This document shows, one piece after another, positions 1 to 8,303 of a stretch of DNA of 64,000 bases (position 1 is the first letter of the stretch; the number at the start of each line of letters is the position of its first letter). The stretch comes from Pseudomonadota bacterium. GTDB taxonomy: Bacteria; Pseudomonadota; Alphaproteobacteria; Acetobacterales; Acetobacteraceae. A program made the translations under genes and the position numbers. The stretch is taken from the NCBI GenBank assembly GCA_019351895.1, contig JABBOH010000002.1, positions 154,381 to 218,380 of the forward strand, read 5' to 3'. The notes below the pieces were generated by a model that saw only the letters and a program-made list of their open reading frames with translations, had not been told where the DNA came from and searched no databases.

Positions 1-2
1 TG

Positions 3-179
3 CGTCGCGCGGTCGAACCTTTTTTCACGACGAAGGAGCGCGGCAAGGGGACCGGCCTTGGCCTCTCCATGGTCAACGGTTTCGTCGAGCAGACAGGTGG
101 ACGACTGGAGATCGAGAGCGGATCGGGCCAGGGCACGACGATCCGGCTGACCTTCCCGCGTCTCCACCCGAAGGTGTAG
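3..179 (+). CDS. Sensor histidine kinase, C-terminal fragment
   Basis: Only the last 58 residues are inside the window and the start lies upstream. The visible part is the end of a HATPase_c domain. It has the F-box-like EPFFTTK, then the G2 box GKGTGLGLS that closes the ATP lid, and the terminal beta strand [20 protein letters not shown]. In this family the domain binds ATP and phosphorylates a conserved His in the dimerisation domain. The [25 protein letters not shown] pattern is common in hybrid or PAS-type kinases, but the input domain is not visible, so the signal is unknown. It converges on treZ, with a long hairpin between the two stop codons. Confidence 0.9.
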   Translation, partial: RRAVEPFFTTKERGKGTGLGLSMVNGFVEQTGGRLEIESGSGQGTTIRLTFPRLHPKV

Positions 180-190
180 CGGAACGCCGA

Positions 191-225
191 GGTCTCAGGC
201 GGAGGCTAGGCCTCCGCCTGAGACC
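191..225. terminator. Perfect 16-bp inverted repeat between convergent genes
   Basis: Bases 191-206 and 210-225 are exact reverse complements (GGTCTCAGGCGGAGGC and its partner) around a 3-base loop, TAG. The loop and inner stem contain the treZ stop codon (206-208). There is no T-tract on either side. The repeat lies 11 bp after the kinase stop, so it fits a bidirectional transcription stop for two convergent genes. Termination is inferred from position and stem strength only. Confidence 0.6.
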
Positions 226-1993
226 AGCGCACGGCCCAGGGTCCAAAAGCACCACCCTCGCCGTCCTCACCCTCACGCCAGAAAACCCGACCGGCAGGTT
301 TTCCGAAGCCCTCGACCTGAACGTCGGACAGGTTGGCTTGCAGCCGCAGCCACCCGGCCTCCCCAACAGGCCATTGCACCTCCACCGCGGAGGGCGCGAC
401 GATGCGATATTCGCCGCTCCGGGCGCTTCGCAACGCCTGCCCCACCTCCCGCCGCACGCCGAGCGCGCGGGTGAACCAGCCGATCATCGCGTCGTCCGCC
501 TCCTCCCAGCGCAGCTTGGACGCCAGGAACGTCTCCTCCGCCACCGGGTCCGGTATCGTCTCCCGTTTCTCCGGATCGCTGAACTCGGGGAAGCGCGAAA
601 ACTCCTCCCGCCGTCCATCGCGCACCTTCTCCGCAAGCTCGCCCTCGAAATCGACGAAGAACAGAAAGGGCTGGCGCGCGCCGAACTCCTCGCCCATGAA
701 GATCATCGGCACCTGCGGCAGCAGCAGATAGACCGCCGAGACCGCCCGCACCGCCTCGGCGCTGGCGAGCGCGTTCAGCCTCTGACCGAAGGCGCGATTG
801 CCGATCTGATCGTGATTCTGGGAGAACGCCACGAAGGCCGATGGCGGCAGGCCGCCGCTCGCCTCGCCTCGCGGCTTGCCGCTATAGGGCATCATCTGCC
901 CCTGGAAGGCGAAACCTTCGGCGAGCGATCTGCCCAGCAGCTCCGTATCCCCGACATAGGCTTCGTAGTAGGCGACGCTCTCGCCGGTCGCCGCCGTGTG
1001 CAGGACATGGTGCACATCGTCGTTCCACTGCGCCGAATAGAGCGCCGCGCGGCCCTGGTCGTCGCGATCGAGCAGGCTCGCGCGGTTGTCCTCGTTCTCG
1101 AGAATGAGGTGCACGGGCCGGTCGGTGACGAGGGCGCGGACAGTTTCGGCCAGTTCCACCAGCACATGCCGGTCGCTGTCGTCCTGGATCGCGTGGACCG
1201 CGTCGAGCCGCAACCCGTCGAGATGGAACTCCTCGATCCAGTAGAGCGCGTTGTGGACGACGAAGTCGCGCACCGGGCGGCTGGCGTCGCCGTCGAAGTT
1301 GATGCCCGCGCCCCACGGGCTTTTGTGACGGTCAGTGAAAAACAGCGGCGCATAGACGGGGAGATAATTTCCGTCGGGTCCGAAATGATTATACACCACA
1401 TCGAGAAGCACGCTGATGCCCCGGGCGTGGGCGGCGTCGACCAGGGCCTTCAGATCCTCGGGCCGGCCATAGGCGCTGTCGGGCGCATAAGGCATCACCC
1501 CGTCATAGCCCCAGTTGCGCGCACCCGGAAAATCGGAGATCGGCATGATCTCGACCGCGGTGACGCCAAGACGCACAAGATGATCGAGCTTGTCGATCGC
1601 GGCCCGGAACGTCCCCTCGGGCGTGAAGGCCCCGACATGGATTTCGTAGACGACGGCCTCCGGCCAAGGCCGCCCGCGCCAGCCATTGTCCTGCCAATCA
1701 TAAGCCGCGGGGTCGATGACCTCGCTTGGCCCGTGAACGTCCTGCGGCTGGAAGCGCGAGGCCGGGTCCGGCACACGCAGCCCGTTGCTCACCACGAAGC
1801 GGTAGAGCGAGCCGGGATGCGCGCCGATGGTTATCAGCTCATGCCAGCCGTCGGGCTGGCGCGCCATGTGAACGGCCTCGCGCCCGTCGATCTCGATGGA
1901 GACCCTGGTTTCGCCTGGAGCCCAGAGGCGGAACCGCACGCCGTTCTCGTGCAGTTCCGCTCCATGCGGCATGGCATGGGCACTTGTGGTCAT
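206..1993 (-). CDS. treZ: Malto-oligosyltrehalose trehalohydrolase
   Basis: GH13 enzyme of 595 aa, the usual TreZ length. It hydrolyses the alpha-1,4 bond next to the terminal trehalose unit of maltooligosyl-trehalose and so releases trehalose in the cytoplasm. An N-terminal beta-sandwich (VRFRLWAPGETRVSIEIDG, about residues 19-37) precedes the barrel. The barrel holds VYEIHVGAFTPEG (about 115-127), DVVYNHFGPDGNYL, the nucleophile region LRLDAVHAI (about 263), the acid/base region LILENEDN (about 300) and SQNHDQIGNR (about 393). Its ATG is 2 bp after the glgX stop, so the two are probably co-transcribed. The partner synthase treY is not in the window. The last codons form half of the terminal inverted repeat. 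Confidence 0.95.
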   Translation of the reverse strand: MTTSAHAMPHGAELHENGVRFRLWAPGETRVSIEIDGREAVHMARQPDGWHELITIGAHPGSLYRFVVSNGLRVPDPASRFQPQDVHGPSEVIDPAAYDWQDNGWRGRPWPEAVVYEIHVGAFTPEGTFRAAIDKLDHLVRLGVTAVEIMPISDFPGARNWGYDGVMPYAPDSAYGRPEDLKALVDAAHARGISVLLDVVYNHFGPDGNYLPVYAPLFFTDRHKSPWGAGINFDGDASRPVRDFVVHNALYWIEEFHLDGLRLDAVHAIQDDSDRHVLVELAETVRALVTDRPVHLILENEDNRASLLDRDDQGRAALYSAQWNDDVHHVLHTAATGESVAYYEAYVGDTELLGRSLAEGFAFQGQMMPYSGKPRGEASGGLPPSAFVAFSQNHDQIGNRAFGQRLNALASAEAVRAVSAVYLLLPQVPMIFMGEEFGARQPFLFFVDFEGELAEKVRDGRREEFSRFPEFSDPEKRETIPDPVAEETFLASKLRWEEADDAMIGWFTRALGVRREVGQALRSARSGEYRIVAPSAVEVQWPVGEAGWLRLQANLSDVQVEGFGKPAGRVFWREGEDGEGGAFGPWAVRWSQAEA

Positions 1994-1995
1994 GG

Positions 1996-4128
1996 TCAGG
2001 TCTGGCTCTCGTTCGGGTGACCGAATGCAAGCACGGAGCGGCCTGTGACGGTGTAGACATCGCCCGTGTTGAAGACGTCCTTTTCAGCATCGGGGCGGTT
2101 GGTGTCCAGCATCAGCGTCCACTCCGTGCCCCCTGCGCATTCCGGGAGTGTGAAGTTCACGCCGTCCGCCGCCCCGTTGAAGACGAGCAGGATGGTGGCG
2201 TCCCCGCCTCGCTTGCGGATGCCGGTGGGCTGGGCCCGCCCGTCGATCAGCATGCCGAAGCAGCGCATGCCCGCGTCATGCCACTGGCTGTCCTTCATCT
2301 CGGCGCCGGAAGCGTTGATCCAGGTCACGTCCTTGACGCCCAGCTCCTCGTTGTAGATGCCGCGCAGGAAGCGGTTGCGGCGCAGGATGGCATAGTCGTG
2401 ACGGAGCGTGGTGAGCTTGCGGACGAACTCGATGAGGGATTGGCCCTTCTCCTCGATCTCCCAGTTCAGCCAGCTGATGTCGCTATCCTGGCAATAGGCG
2501 TTGTTGTTGCCCTGCTGGGTGCGTCCGAACTCGTCGCCCGCGAGCAGCATGGGCGCGCCTTGTGAAAGCAGCAGCGTCGTCAGCATGTTGCGGATTTGAC
2601 GGGCCCGCAACTCGTTGATCTCGGGATCGTCGGTCGGCCCCTCGACGCCGCAGTTCCAGGAGCGGTTGTCGGAACTGCCGTCCCGCCCGTCCTCGCCGTT
2701 GGCCTCGTTGTGCTTCTCGTTATAGGTGACGATGTCGTTGAGCGTGAAACCGTCATGCGCGGTGATGAAGTTCACCGAGGCGAAGGGGCGCCGGCCGTCG
2801 CGGTCGAAGATATCGCCCGAGGCGCAGAGGCGCGGCACGATGCCGGCGGCCGAGACATCACCCTTCCAGAAGTCTCGGGCCGTATCCCGGAACTTGTCGT
2901 TCCATTCGGACCAGCCGGGCGGGAAGCCGCCGACCTGATACCCGCCGGGGCCGCAATCCCAAGGCTCGGCGATCAGCTTGACCGATTGCAGCAGCGGGTC
3001 CTGGCCGCAGGCCTTGAGGAAGCCGCTTTGCTCGTCGAAGCCTGTCGGTTCACGCGCCAGGATGGTGCCGAGGTCGAAGCGGAAGCCGTCGACATGGGTC
3101 TCGGCCGCCCAATAGCGCAAGCTGTCCGTCACCATCTGGATCACCCGGGGATGGGTCAGGTTGACCGTGTTCCCTGTGCCGGTGTCGTTGATGTAGTAAC
3201 GCTTTTGGTCGGGCAGCAGCCGGTAGTAGCTGGCATTGTCGATGCCCTTGAAGGACAGGGTCGGCCCAAGCTCGTTGCCCTCGGCAGTGTGGTTGTAGAC
3301 CACGTCGAGAATGACCTCGAGCCCCGCGTCATGCAGGCGGGCGACCATCTCCTTGAATTCGCGCAGGGACTGCTCACGCTCGGAAGCGTAGCGCGGGTCG
3401 GGCGCGAAGAACCCGATGGTGTTGTAGCCCCAGTAGTTGGTGAGACCCTTTTCCAGCAGCTGGCTGTCATTGATGAAGCTGTGGATCGGCAGCAACTCGA
3501 CCGAGGTGACGCCAAGCGACCGGATGTAGTCCGTCACCGCCTTGTGCCCGAGGCCCTTGTAAGTGCCGCGGATCTCCTCGGGCAGCTTCGGATGCTTCAT
3601 CGTGTAGCCGCGGACGTGGGTCTCGTAGAGGATCGTGTGATCCCAAGGAACGGGGTTCCGGTTCGGCTCGCCCTTCCAATCGAAGTTGGGATCGACGATG
3701 ACGCATTTCGGCATGAAGGGCGCGCTGTCGCGCTCATCGTAGGTCGTGTCGTCGCCACTCTCCATCTGATAGCCGAAGATGGCGGGGTTCCACTCCAGCT
3801 CGCCCGTATGGGCGCGGGCATAGGGATCGAGCACCAGCTTGTTCGGGTTGAAGCGGTGCCCCTGCGTCGGCTCGTAAGGCCCGTGGACGCGGTAGCCATA
3901 GACCTGGGCTGGACCAATGCCCTCCACGTAACCGTGGAAGATCTGGTTGGTGTATTCAGGAAGTTCGATTCTCTCGAGTTCCTCCTTTCCCTCGGGGTCG
4001 AAGAGGCAGACCTCGACCTTGGTGGCGTGGGCGGAGAACAGGGCGAAATTCACCCCTTCCCCGTCCCAGGTGGCGCCGCGCGGATGCGGCAGCCCTTCGC
4101 GAACACGACTTCTGGTTGTGCTGGACAC
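1996..4128 (-). CDS. glgX: Glycogen debranching enzyme GlgX
   Basis: GH13 isoamylase-type protein that cleaves alpha-1,6 branches of glycogen limit dextrins, supplying linear maltodextrins. Domains in order: CBM48 (about residues 15-120, with VNFALFSAHATKVEVCLFD), a barrel with LYETHVRGYT, DVVYNHTAEGNE, the nucleophile GFRFDLGTIL, the acid/base LIAEPWDCGPGGYQVG and TAHDGFTLND, then a C-terminal beta domain. The frame stays open upstream to 4266. I chose GTG at 4128 because GGAG sits 6 bases ahead of it and the protein then starts just before the CBM48. The longer form would overlap the divergent glycosyltransferase start at 4248. The gene is followed directly by treZ, which suggests one glycogen-to-trehalose operon. 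710 aa. Confidence 0.93.
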   Translation of the reverse strand: MSSTTRSRVREGLPHPRGATWDGEGVNFALFSAHATKVEVCLFDPEGKEELERIELPEYTNQIFHGYVEGIGPAQVYGYRVHGPYEPTQGHRFNPNKLVLDPYARAHTGELEWNPAIFGYQMESGDDTTYDERDSAPFMPKCVIVDPNFDWKGEPNRNPVPWDHTILYETHVRGYTMKHPKLPEEIRGTYKGLGHKAVTDYIRSLGVTSVELLPIHSFINDSQLLEKGLTNYWGYNTIGFFAPDPRYASEREQSLREFKEMVARLHDAGLEVILDVVYNHTAEGNELGPTLSFKGIDNASYYRLLPDQKRYYINDTGTGNTVNLTHPRVIQMVTDSLRYWAAETHVDGFRFDLGTILAREPTGFDEQSGFLKACGQDPLLQSVKLIAEPWDCGPGGYQVGGFPPGWSEWNDKFRDTARDFWKGDVSAAGIVPRLCASGDIFDRDGRRPFASVNFITAHDGFTLNDIVTYNEKHNEANGEDGRDGSSDNRSWNCGVEGPTDDPEINELRARQIRNMLTTLLLSQGAPMLLAGDEFGRTQQGNNNAYCQDSDISWLNWEIEEKGQSLIEFVRKLTTLRHDYAILRRNRFLRGIYNEELGVKDVTWINASGAEMKDSQWHDAGMRCFGMLIDGRAQPTGIRKRGGDATILLVFNGAADGVNFTLPECAGGTEWTLMLDTNRPDAEKDVFNTGDVYTVTGRSVLAFGHPNESQT

Positions 4129-4247
4129 AAGTGGCTCCGTCTGGCGGGGGGAAGATGCGGTTGTCGCTAGATGGGATCGCAGCGGCTTCCGCCAAGCGAA
4201 TAAATTTGGTGCTTTATCGTATCGAATTTCTGCGCTAGCCTGCGCCT

Positions 4248-6473
4248 GTGCTCCATCATGAATCACCGTCGGGCCAAGCCTCTGCCTCCGCTCGGTCCCT
4301 GGGGCTGCTCGTCTCGGTCGTCGTTCCCTGCCACAACGAGGAAGCCAATCTCCAGCCGCTGCATGACCGGCTGGTCGCGGTGCTCGATGGCGCCGGTCTC
4401 TCGTGGGAACTCATCTGCGTCAACGACGGCAGCCAGGATGGGACGCTGTCGGGTCTGATCCGCCTGCAGGCTGCCGACGCCCGGCTTCGCATCCACGACC
4501 TGTCGCGCAATTTCGGCAAGGAGGCGGCGCTGACGGCGGGGCTGGATCAGGCGCGGGGCGATATCGTGATCCCGCTCGACGCCGATCTGCAGGACCCGCC
4601 CGAGCTGATCCCGGCCCTGATCGCCAAGTGGCGCGAGGGCTTCGACGTGGTCCATGCCGTGCGCGAGACGCGGGAGGGCGAAGGCTGGCTCAAGACAAGC
4701 TCGGCCCATCTGTTCTACCGGGTCATCAACCGGCTGAGCGCCATCGAGATCCCTCAGGACACCGGAGACTTCCGCCTGCTCTCCCGCGCGGCTCTCGACG
4801 CGCTGCGCCAGATGCCGGAACGGCGGCGCTTCATGAAGGGGATGTTCGTCTGGGTCGGCTTCCCGACGACCTCGGTCAGCTACCGGCGCGCCGGGCGCCA
4901 CGCCGGGCGCACCAGCTGGAACTACTGGCGGCTGTGGAATTTCGCGCTGGAAGGCATCACCTCCTTCAGCGAGGTGCCGCTCCGTGTCGCCTCCTACATC
5001 GGGCTCGGGGTCGCGCTGGTCGCCCTGATCTATGGCGGGTTCCTCATCCTGCGGACGCTGATCTTCGGCAATCCGGTGAGCGGCTATCCCTCGCTGATGG
5101 CGGCGATCCTGTTCCTCGGCGGGGTGCAACTCGTGGCGCTCGGCGTCATCGGGGAATATATCGGCCGCATCTATGAGGAGACGAAGCAGCGTCCGGTCTA
5201 CATCATCCGGCGCAGCTGGACCGGCGAGGCCCCTGCGGGCGCCGCGCTAGGCGCGGGCGACGCGGGCGGCGGCGAAGACCAGCAGAAGCAGCGCGCCGAC
5301 GCCGGACAGGGCCGCGCCGAGGCTGGTCACGGAGGCCGCGAACCCGACCATCGCCGGGCCCGCGAGCATGCCGGCATAGCCGAGCGCGCTGACGAGCGGG
5401 ATCGAGACGCTGGTCGGCACCGCGCGGACGCGGCTGGCGGCGCCGAAAAGCTGGGGCACGATGTTGGCAGCGCCGAGACCCACCAAGGCGAAGCCCGCGA
5501 CCGACCATGGCCCCGGCAGCAGCACCGCGCCGACCCAGCCGAACGCCGCGACCACGGCGCTCGCCCGCAGCAGCCGCACCGCTCCCCAGTGCCGGGCGAG
5601 GCGATCGCCCGTGAGCCGGCCCACCGCCATGGTGACCGAGAAGGCCGCGTAGCCGACACCGCCATAGGCGGCCGGCACGTCCTTGCCGCGGAGAAAGAGC
5701 GCGCTCCAATCGAGCGCCGCCCCCTCCCCCAGAAAGCCGATGAAGCAGAGGCCGCCGATCAGCAGAACCAGCGGGTGCAGGGCGCTGCGCCAGCGGCCGC
5801 CGGAGGACGCGGCGTGGTGCGGCTCGAGACCCGGCAGCAGCCCGCGCAGGCTGGTCAGCCAGATCAGGAGGAAGATCGCGGTGATGGCGAGAGCGCCCGC
5901 CCTCACCGGCAAGCCGGCCGCGAGCAGCAGCGTCAGGCCGAGCGACCCGCTCAGCCCGCCGATGCTGAACATGCCGTGGAAGCCCGACATCACCGGGCGC
6001 CGCGTGAGCGCCTCGACCTCGACCGCCTGCGCGTTCATGGCGGCGTCGAGACCACCGAGGCCGAAGCCAAAGCAGAGCAGGGCGGCGGCAAGACCAGCCG
6101 GGCTCGACAGGATGGCGAGCAGCGGCAGCACGAGGGTGAGCAGCACGCAGGACGCGGCCATGGAACGGCGGCTGCCGTGGCGGCGAAGTGCCCAGGAGGC
6201 GAGCGGCATGATCAGCACGGCACCGACGCCGAGCCCGATCAGGACCGTGCCGAACGCCGCCGTGCCGAGGCCGGTCCGCAGCTTGGCGAAGGGCACCATC
6301 GGCGCCCAGGCCGCGTTGACGAAGCCGCTCGACAGGAAGAACAGCCGGGTGGAGACGCGAGCGGCGGGAAGTCTATCGCCGCCCGCATGGCGGCTCACGA
6401 GGCCATTCCCGTCGCCTCTCATGTCTCGTCGCCTGTGCCTGAGCCGTCATGCGCAGGGGTCGCCCGCGCATGA
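4248..6473 (+). CDS. GtrB/DPM1-type membrane glycosyltransferase whose reading frame continues antisense to the next gene
   Basis: Residues 1 to about 325 are a GT2 polyisoprenyl-phosphate glycosyltransferase. It has the GT-A start VSVVVPCHNEEANLQ, ICVNDGSQDGT, the metal-binding region LDADLQDPPELI, and QDTGDFRLLSRAALDAL. Two membrane helices follow (about 250-270 and 285-305) and then GEYIGRIYEETKQRPVYIIR. Such enzymes load a sugar onto undecaprenyl phosphate at the inner face of the membrane. The family normally ends within about 20 residues of this point. Here the frame has no stop until 6473, and residues 333-741 are the low-complexity Arg/Glu/Gln/Ala mirror of the MFS gene on the other strand. 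A +1 frame TAG lies at 5248-5250, so a frameshift is possible. GTG start, no clear ribosome site. The domain call is secure; the C-terminal 400 residues are probably not functional. Confidence 0.75.
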   Translation: MLHHESPSGQASASARSLGLLVSVVVPCHNEEANLQPLHDRLVAVLDGAGLSWELICVNDGSQDGTLSGLIRLQAADARLRIHDLSRNFGKEAALTAGLDQARGDIVIPLDADLQDPPELIPALIAKWREGFDVVHAVRETREGEGWLKTSSAHLFYRVINRLSAIEIPQDTGDFRLLSRAALDALRQMPERRRFMKGMFVWVGFPTTSVSYRRAGRHAGRTSWNYWRLWNFALEGITSFSEVPLRVASYIGLGVALVALIYGGFLILRTLIFGNPVSGYPSLMAAILFLGGVQLVALGVIGEYIGRIYEETKQRPVYIIRRSWTGEAPAGAALGAGDAGGGEDQQKQRADAGQGRAEAGHGGREPDHRRAREHAGIAERADERDRDAGRHRADAAGGAEKLGHDVGSAETHQGEARDRPWPRQQHRADPAERRDHGARPQQPHRSPVPGEAIAREPAHRHGDREGRVADTAIGGRHVLAAEKERAPIERRPLPQKADEAEAADQQNQRVQGAAPAAAGGRGVVRLETRQQPAQAGQPDQEEDRGDGESARPHRQAGREQQRQAERPAQPADAEHAVEARHHRAPRERLDLDRLRVHGGVETTEAEAKAEQGGGKTSRARQDGEQRQHEGEQHAGRGHGTAAAVAAKCPGGERHDQHGTDAEPDQDRAERRRAEAGPQLGEGHHRRPGRVDEAARQEEQPGGDASGGKSIAARMAAHEAIPVASHVSSPVPEPSCAGVARA
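5247..6422 (-). CDS. MFS transporter (YbjJ-like)
   Basis: Twelve-helix major facilitator of 391 aa. The first helix region carries the motif FFLSSGFVNAAWAPMVP. The loop after helix 2-3 has RRHGSRRSMA. FGFGLGGLDAAMNAQAVEVE followed by SGFHGMFSIGGLSGS is typical of the YbjJ/FucP-like group of inner-membrane exporters and permeases. The substrate is unknown. ATG at 6422 gives a hydrophilic 22-residue lead, and a GTG at 6398 is an alternative. Its TAG stop (CTAG palindrome at 5247-5250) sits where the converging glycosyltransferase would be expected to end, but the two frames overlap for the whole length of this gene. Confidence 0.85.
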   Translation of the reverse strand: MRGDGNGLVSRHAGGDRLPAARVSTRLFFLSSGFVNAAWAPMVPFAKLRTGLGTAAFGTVLIGLGVGAVLIMPLASWALRRHGSRRSMAASCVLLTLVLPLLAILSSPAGLAAALLCFGFGLGGLDAAMNAQAVEVEALTRRPVMSGFHGMFSIGGLSGSLGLTLLLAAGLPVRAGALAITAIFLLIWLTSLRGLLPGLEPHHAASSGGRWRSALHPLVLLIGGLCFIGFLGEGAALDWSALFLRGKDVPAAYGGVGYAAFSVTMAVGRLTGDRLARHWGAVRLLRASAVVAAFGWVGAVLLPGPWSVAGFALVGLGAANIVPQLFGAASRVRAVPTSVSIPLVSALGYAGMLAGPAMVGFAASVTSLGAALSGVGALLLLVFAAARVARA

Positions 6474-6493
6474 CGAAGGACAGGGATGGACGC

Positions 6494-8203
6494 TCAGGAC
6501 TGCTGGCGGCGCAGGAAGGCCGGAATTTCCAGCCCGCCCATTTCGTCGGCGGCAGAGGGACGCACCGCGGCCCGCGGCTCGGGCGCGCGCTGGTCGGGCT
6601 GACGCTGGTCGCCATGGCGCTGCTCGGCCATGCGCGGCTCTCCCTGGCGCGGATCGCCCTGACGCGGATCGCCCTGACGCGGATCGCCCTGGCGCGGGTC
6701 GGCCGCGCGATAATCGGCGTGGCGCGGCGCCTCGGCGCGCGGCTCGGCCGCCACCGGCTCAGCCCGCTCCTGCGCAGGCTGAGACATGGCCGCGATCCCC
6801 TGCGCGCGCTTGCCGATCGCCCCGGTCACCCGGTTGAACAGGCTGGTGCCCGTGGAAGGCGCCGCTGCGGGCTGAGCGGGCTCGACCGGGCGCGAGACGG
6901 GCTCGGCAAAGAGCCCCCGCGCCGTGGCCGGCCGCTGCGGCAGGGTCGAGGGTGTCCGCAGCGGGGGCATCGCGGGGGTCATTGTGGGCAGGGGTGCGGC
7001 CATGTTGTGCTGGAAAGCCATCGGCTGAGCGGCGCCTCCGGCCTGCGCCGGCGTCCACTGCGGAGCGACCGCGGAGAAGCCGGACGCGAACCCGCCCGGC
7101 CCGTGTCCACCCGTGCCGGTTGCCTGGAGCATCGGCTCGGCCATCGCGGCGGTCGACGCCGCTGCCTGGAGCGGCTGCACGATGCGGTCGTTGCTGGCGG
7201 CGAGTTCAAGCTTCGGCCGGTATTCGATGGCGGCGGAATCAATGCCGGTCGCGACGACGCTGACGCGGATGCGGCCGTTCAGGCTGCTGTCGATCGCCGA
7301 GCCGAAGATGATGTTCGCCTCCTCGTCGACCTCCTCGCGGATGCGGTTGGCGGCTTGATCGACCTCGAACAGCGTCATGTCCTCGCCGCCGGTGATGTTG
7401 ATGAGGAGACCCCGGGCGCCGGCCATGTTGGTGTCCTCCAGCAGCGGGTTGCTGATGGCGGCCTCTGCGGCGCGAACCGAGCGGTTGTCGCCGTCGGCCT
7501 CTCCCGTGCCCATCATCGCCTTGCCCATCTCGGACATGACGGTGCGGATATCGGCGAAGTCGAGGTTGACGAGACCCGGCACGACCATCAGGTCGGTGAC
7601 GCCGCGCACGCCCATGTAAAGGACGTTATCGGCCATCTGGAACGCTTCTTTCCAGCTCGTGTGCTCGTTCGCGATCCTGAACAGGTTCTGGTTCGGGATG
7701 ATGATGAGCGTGTCCACGTACTGCTGCAGCTCGGCGATGCCGGCCTCGGCCGCGCGGGCGCGCTTCACGCCCTCGAAGGAGAAGGGCTTCGTCACCACGC
7801 CGACGGTCAGGATATCGTGCTTACGGGCGAGGCGCGCGATGACCGGAGCCGCGCCCGTGCCGGTGCCGCCGCCCATGCCGGCGGTGATGAACACCATGTG
7901 CACGCCTTCGAGATGCCGTTCGAGATCGGCCTCGGCCTCCTCCGCGGAGAGGCGGCCGACTTCCGGCTTGCCGCCCGCGCCGTTGCCCTGGGTGATGGTC
8001 GGCCCGAGCTGGATGCGGCGGTCGGCGCGGCTGCGCATGAGCTGCTGCGCATCGGTGTTCGCCACGATGAACTCCACGCCCGGCAGGTTCAGCGCGATCA
8101 TGTTGTCGACGGCATTGGTGCCGCCGCCGCCCACGCCGACGACGCAGATCCGGGGCGTGAAGTCGGAATGGGACTGCTGCGGAACAGTGAGGTTCAGCGT
8201 CAT
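6494..8203 (-). CDS. ftsZ: Cell division protein FtsZ
   Basis: Tubulin-like GTPase that polymerises into the division ring. From the chosen start it is 569 aa. The GTPase core covers about residues 14-320, with [17 protein letters not shown], the tubulin signature [16 protein letters not shown] and the T7-loop region [12 protein letters not shown] very long Pro/Ala/Gln/Arg linker (about 225 residues) follows, then the conserved tail peptide [12 protein letters not shown] that binds FtsA. The frame is open upstream to 8311, but ATG 8203 has a strong AAGGAGA 6 bases ahead and begins exactly at the FtsZ N-terminus. It is the last gene of the dcw cluster, 100 bp after ftsA. The linker holds DPRQG repeats. 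Confidence 0.98.
   Translation of the reverse strand: MTLNLTVPQQSHSDFTPRICVVGVGGGGTNAVDNMIALNLPGVEFIVANTDAQQLMRSRADRRIQLGPTITQGNGAGGKPEVGRLSAEEAEADLERHLEGVHMVFITAGMGGGTGTGAAPVIARLARKHDILTVGVVTKPFSFEGVKRARAAEAGIAELQQYVDTLIIIPNQNLFRIANEHTSWKEAFQMADNVLYMGVRGVTDLMVVPGLVNLDFADIRTVMSEMGKAMMGTGEADGDNRSVRAAEAAISNPLLEDTNMAGARGLLINITGGEDMTLFEVDQAANRIREEVDEEANIIFGSAIDSSLNGRIRVSVVATGIDSAAIEYRPKLELAASNDRIVQPLQAAASTAAMAEPMLQATGTGGHGPGGFASGFSAVAPQWTPAQAGGAAQPMAFQHNMAAPLPTMTPAMPPLRTPSTLPQRPATARGLFAEPVSRPVEPAQPAAAPSTGTSLFNRVTGAIGKRAQGIAAMSQPAQERAEPVAAEPRAEAPRHADYRAADPRQGDPRQGDPRQGDPRQGEPRMAEQRHGDQRQPDQRAPEPRAAVRPSAADEMGGLEIPAFLRRQQS
6641..6700. repeat. Four tandem 15-bp units inside ftsZ
   Basis: Four adjacent 15-base units at 6641-6655, 6656-6670, 6671-6685 and 6686-6700. 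The middle two are identical (gccctgacgcggatc) and the outer two differ at a few bases. On the coding strand they spell repeats of Asp-Pro-Arg-Gln-Gly in the disordered FtsZ linker. Unit length is a multiple of three, so copy-number change would keep the frame. Confidence 0.9.
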
Positions 8204-8303
8204 GGGCGGTCTCCTTGGAAAAACGTGCCCGGGAGCGCTTGTCCGACGGGCGCTTCTTGGCATCGGGTGAAAGGGATGAGGTGGCCGAGCCGCTCCGGCG
8301 ACA

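Noticed and set aside
2596..4170. 524-codon plus-strand frame opposite glgX
   Set aside because: No domain, Val/Asp/Arg-rich antisense of a clear GH13 gene.
6641..6700. Tandem repeat as a possible CRISPR array
   Set aside because: Units are 15 bp with no spacers and lie in the ftsZ coding region.
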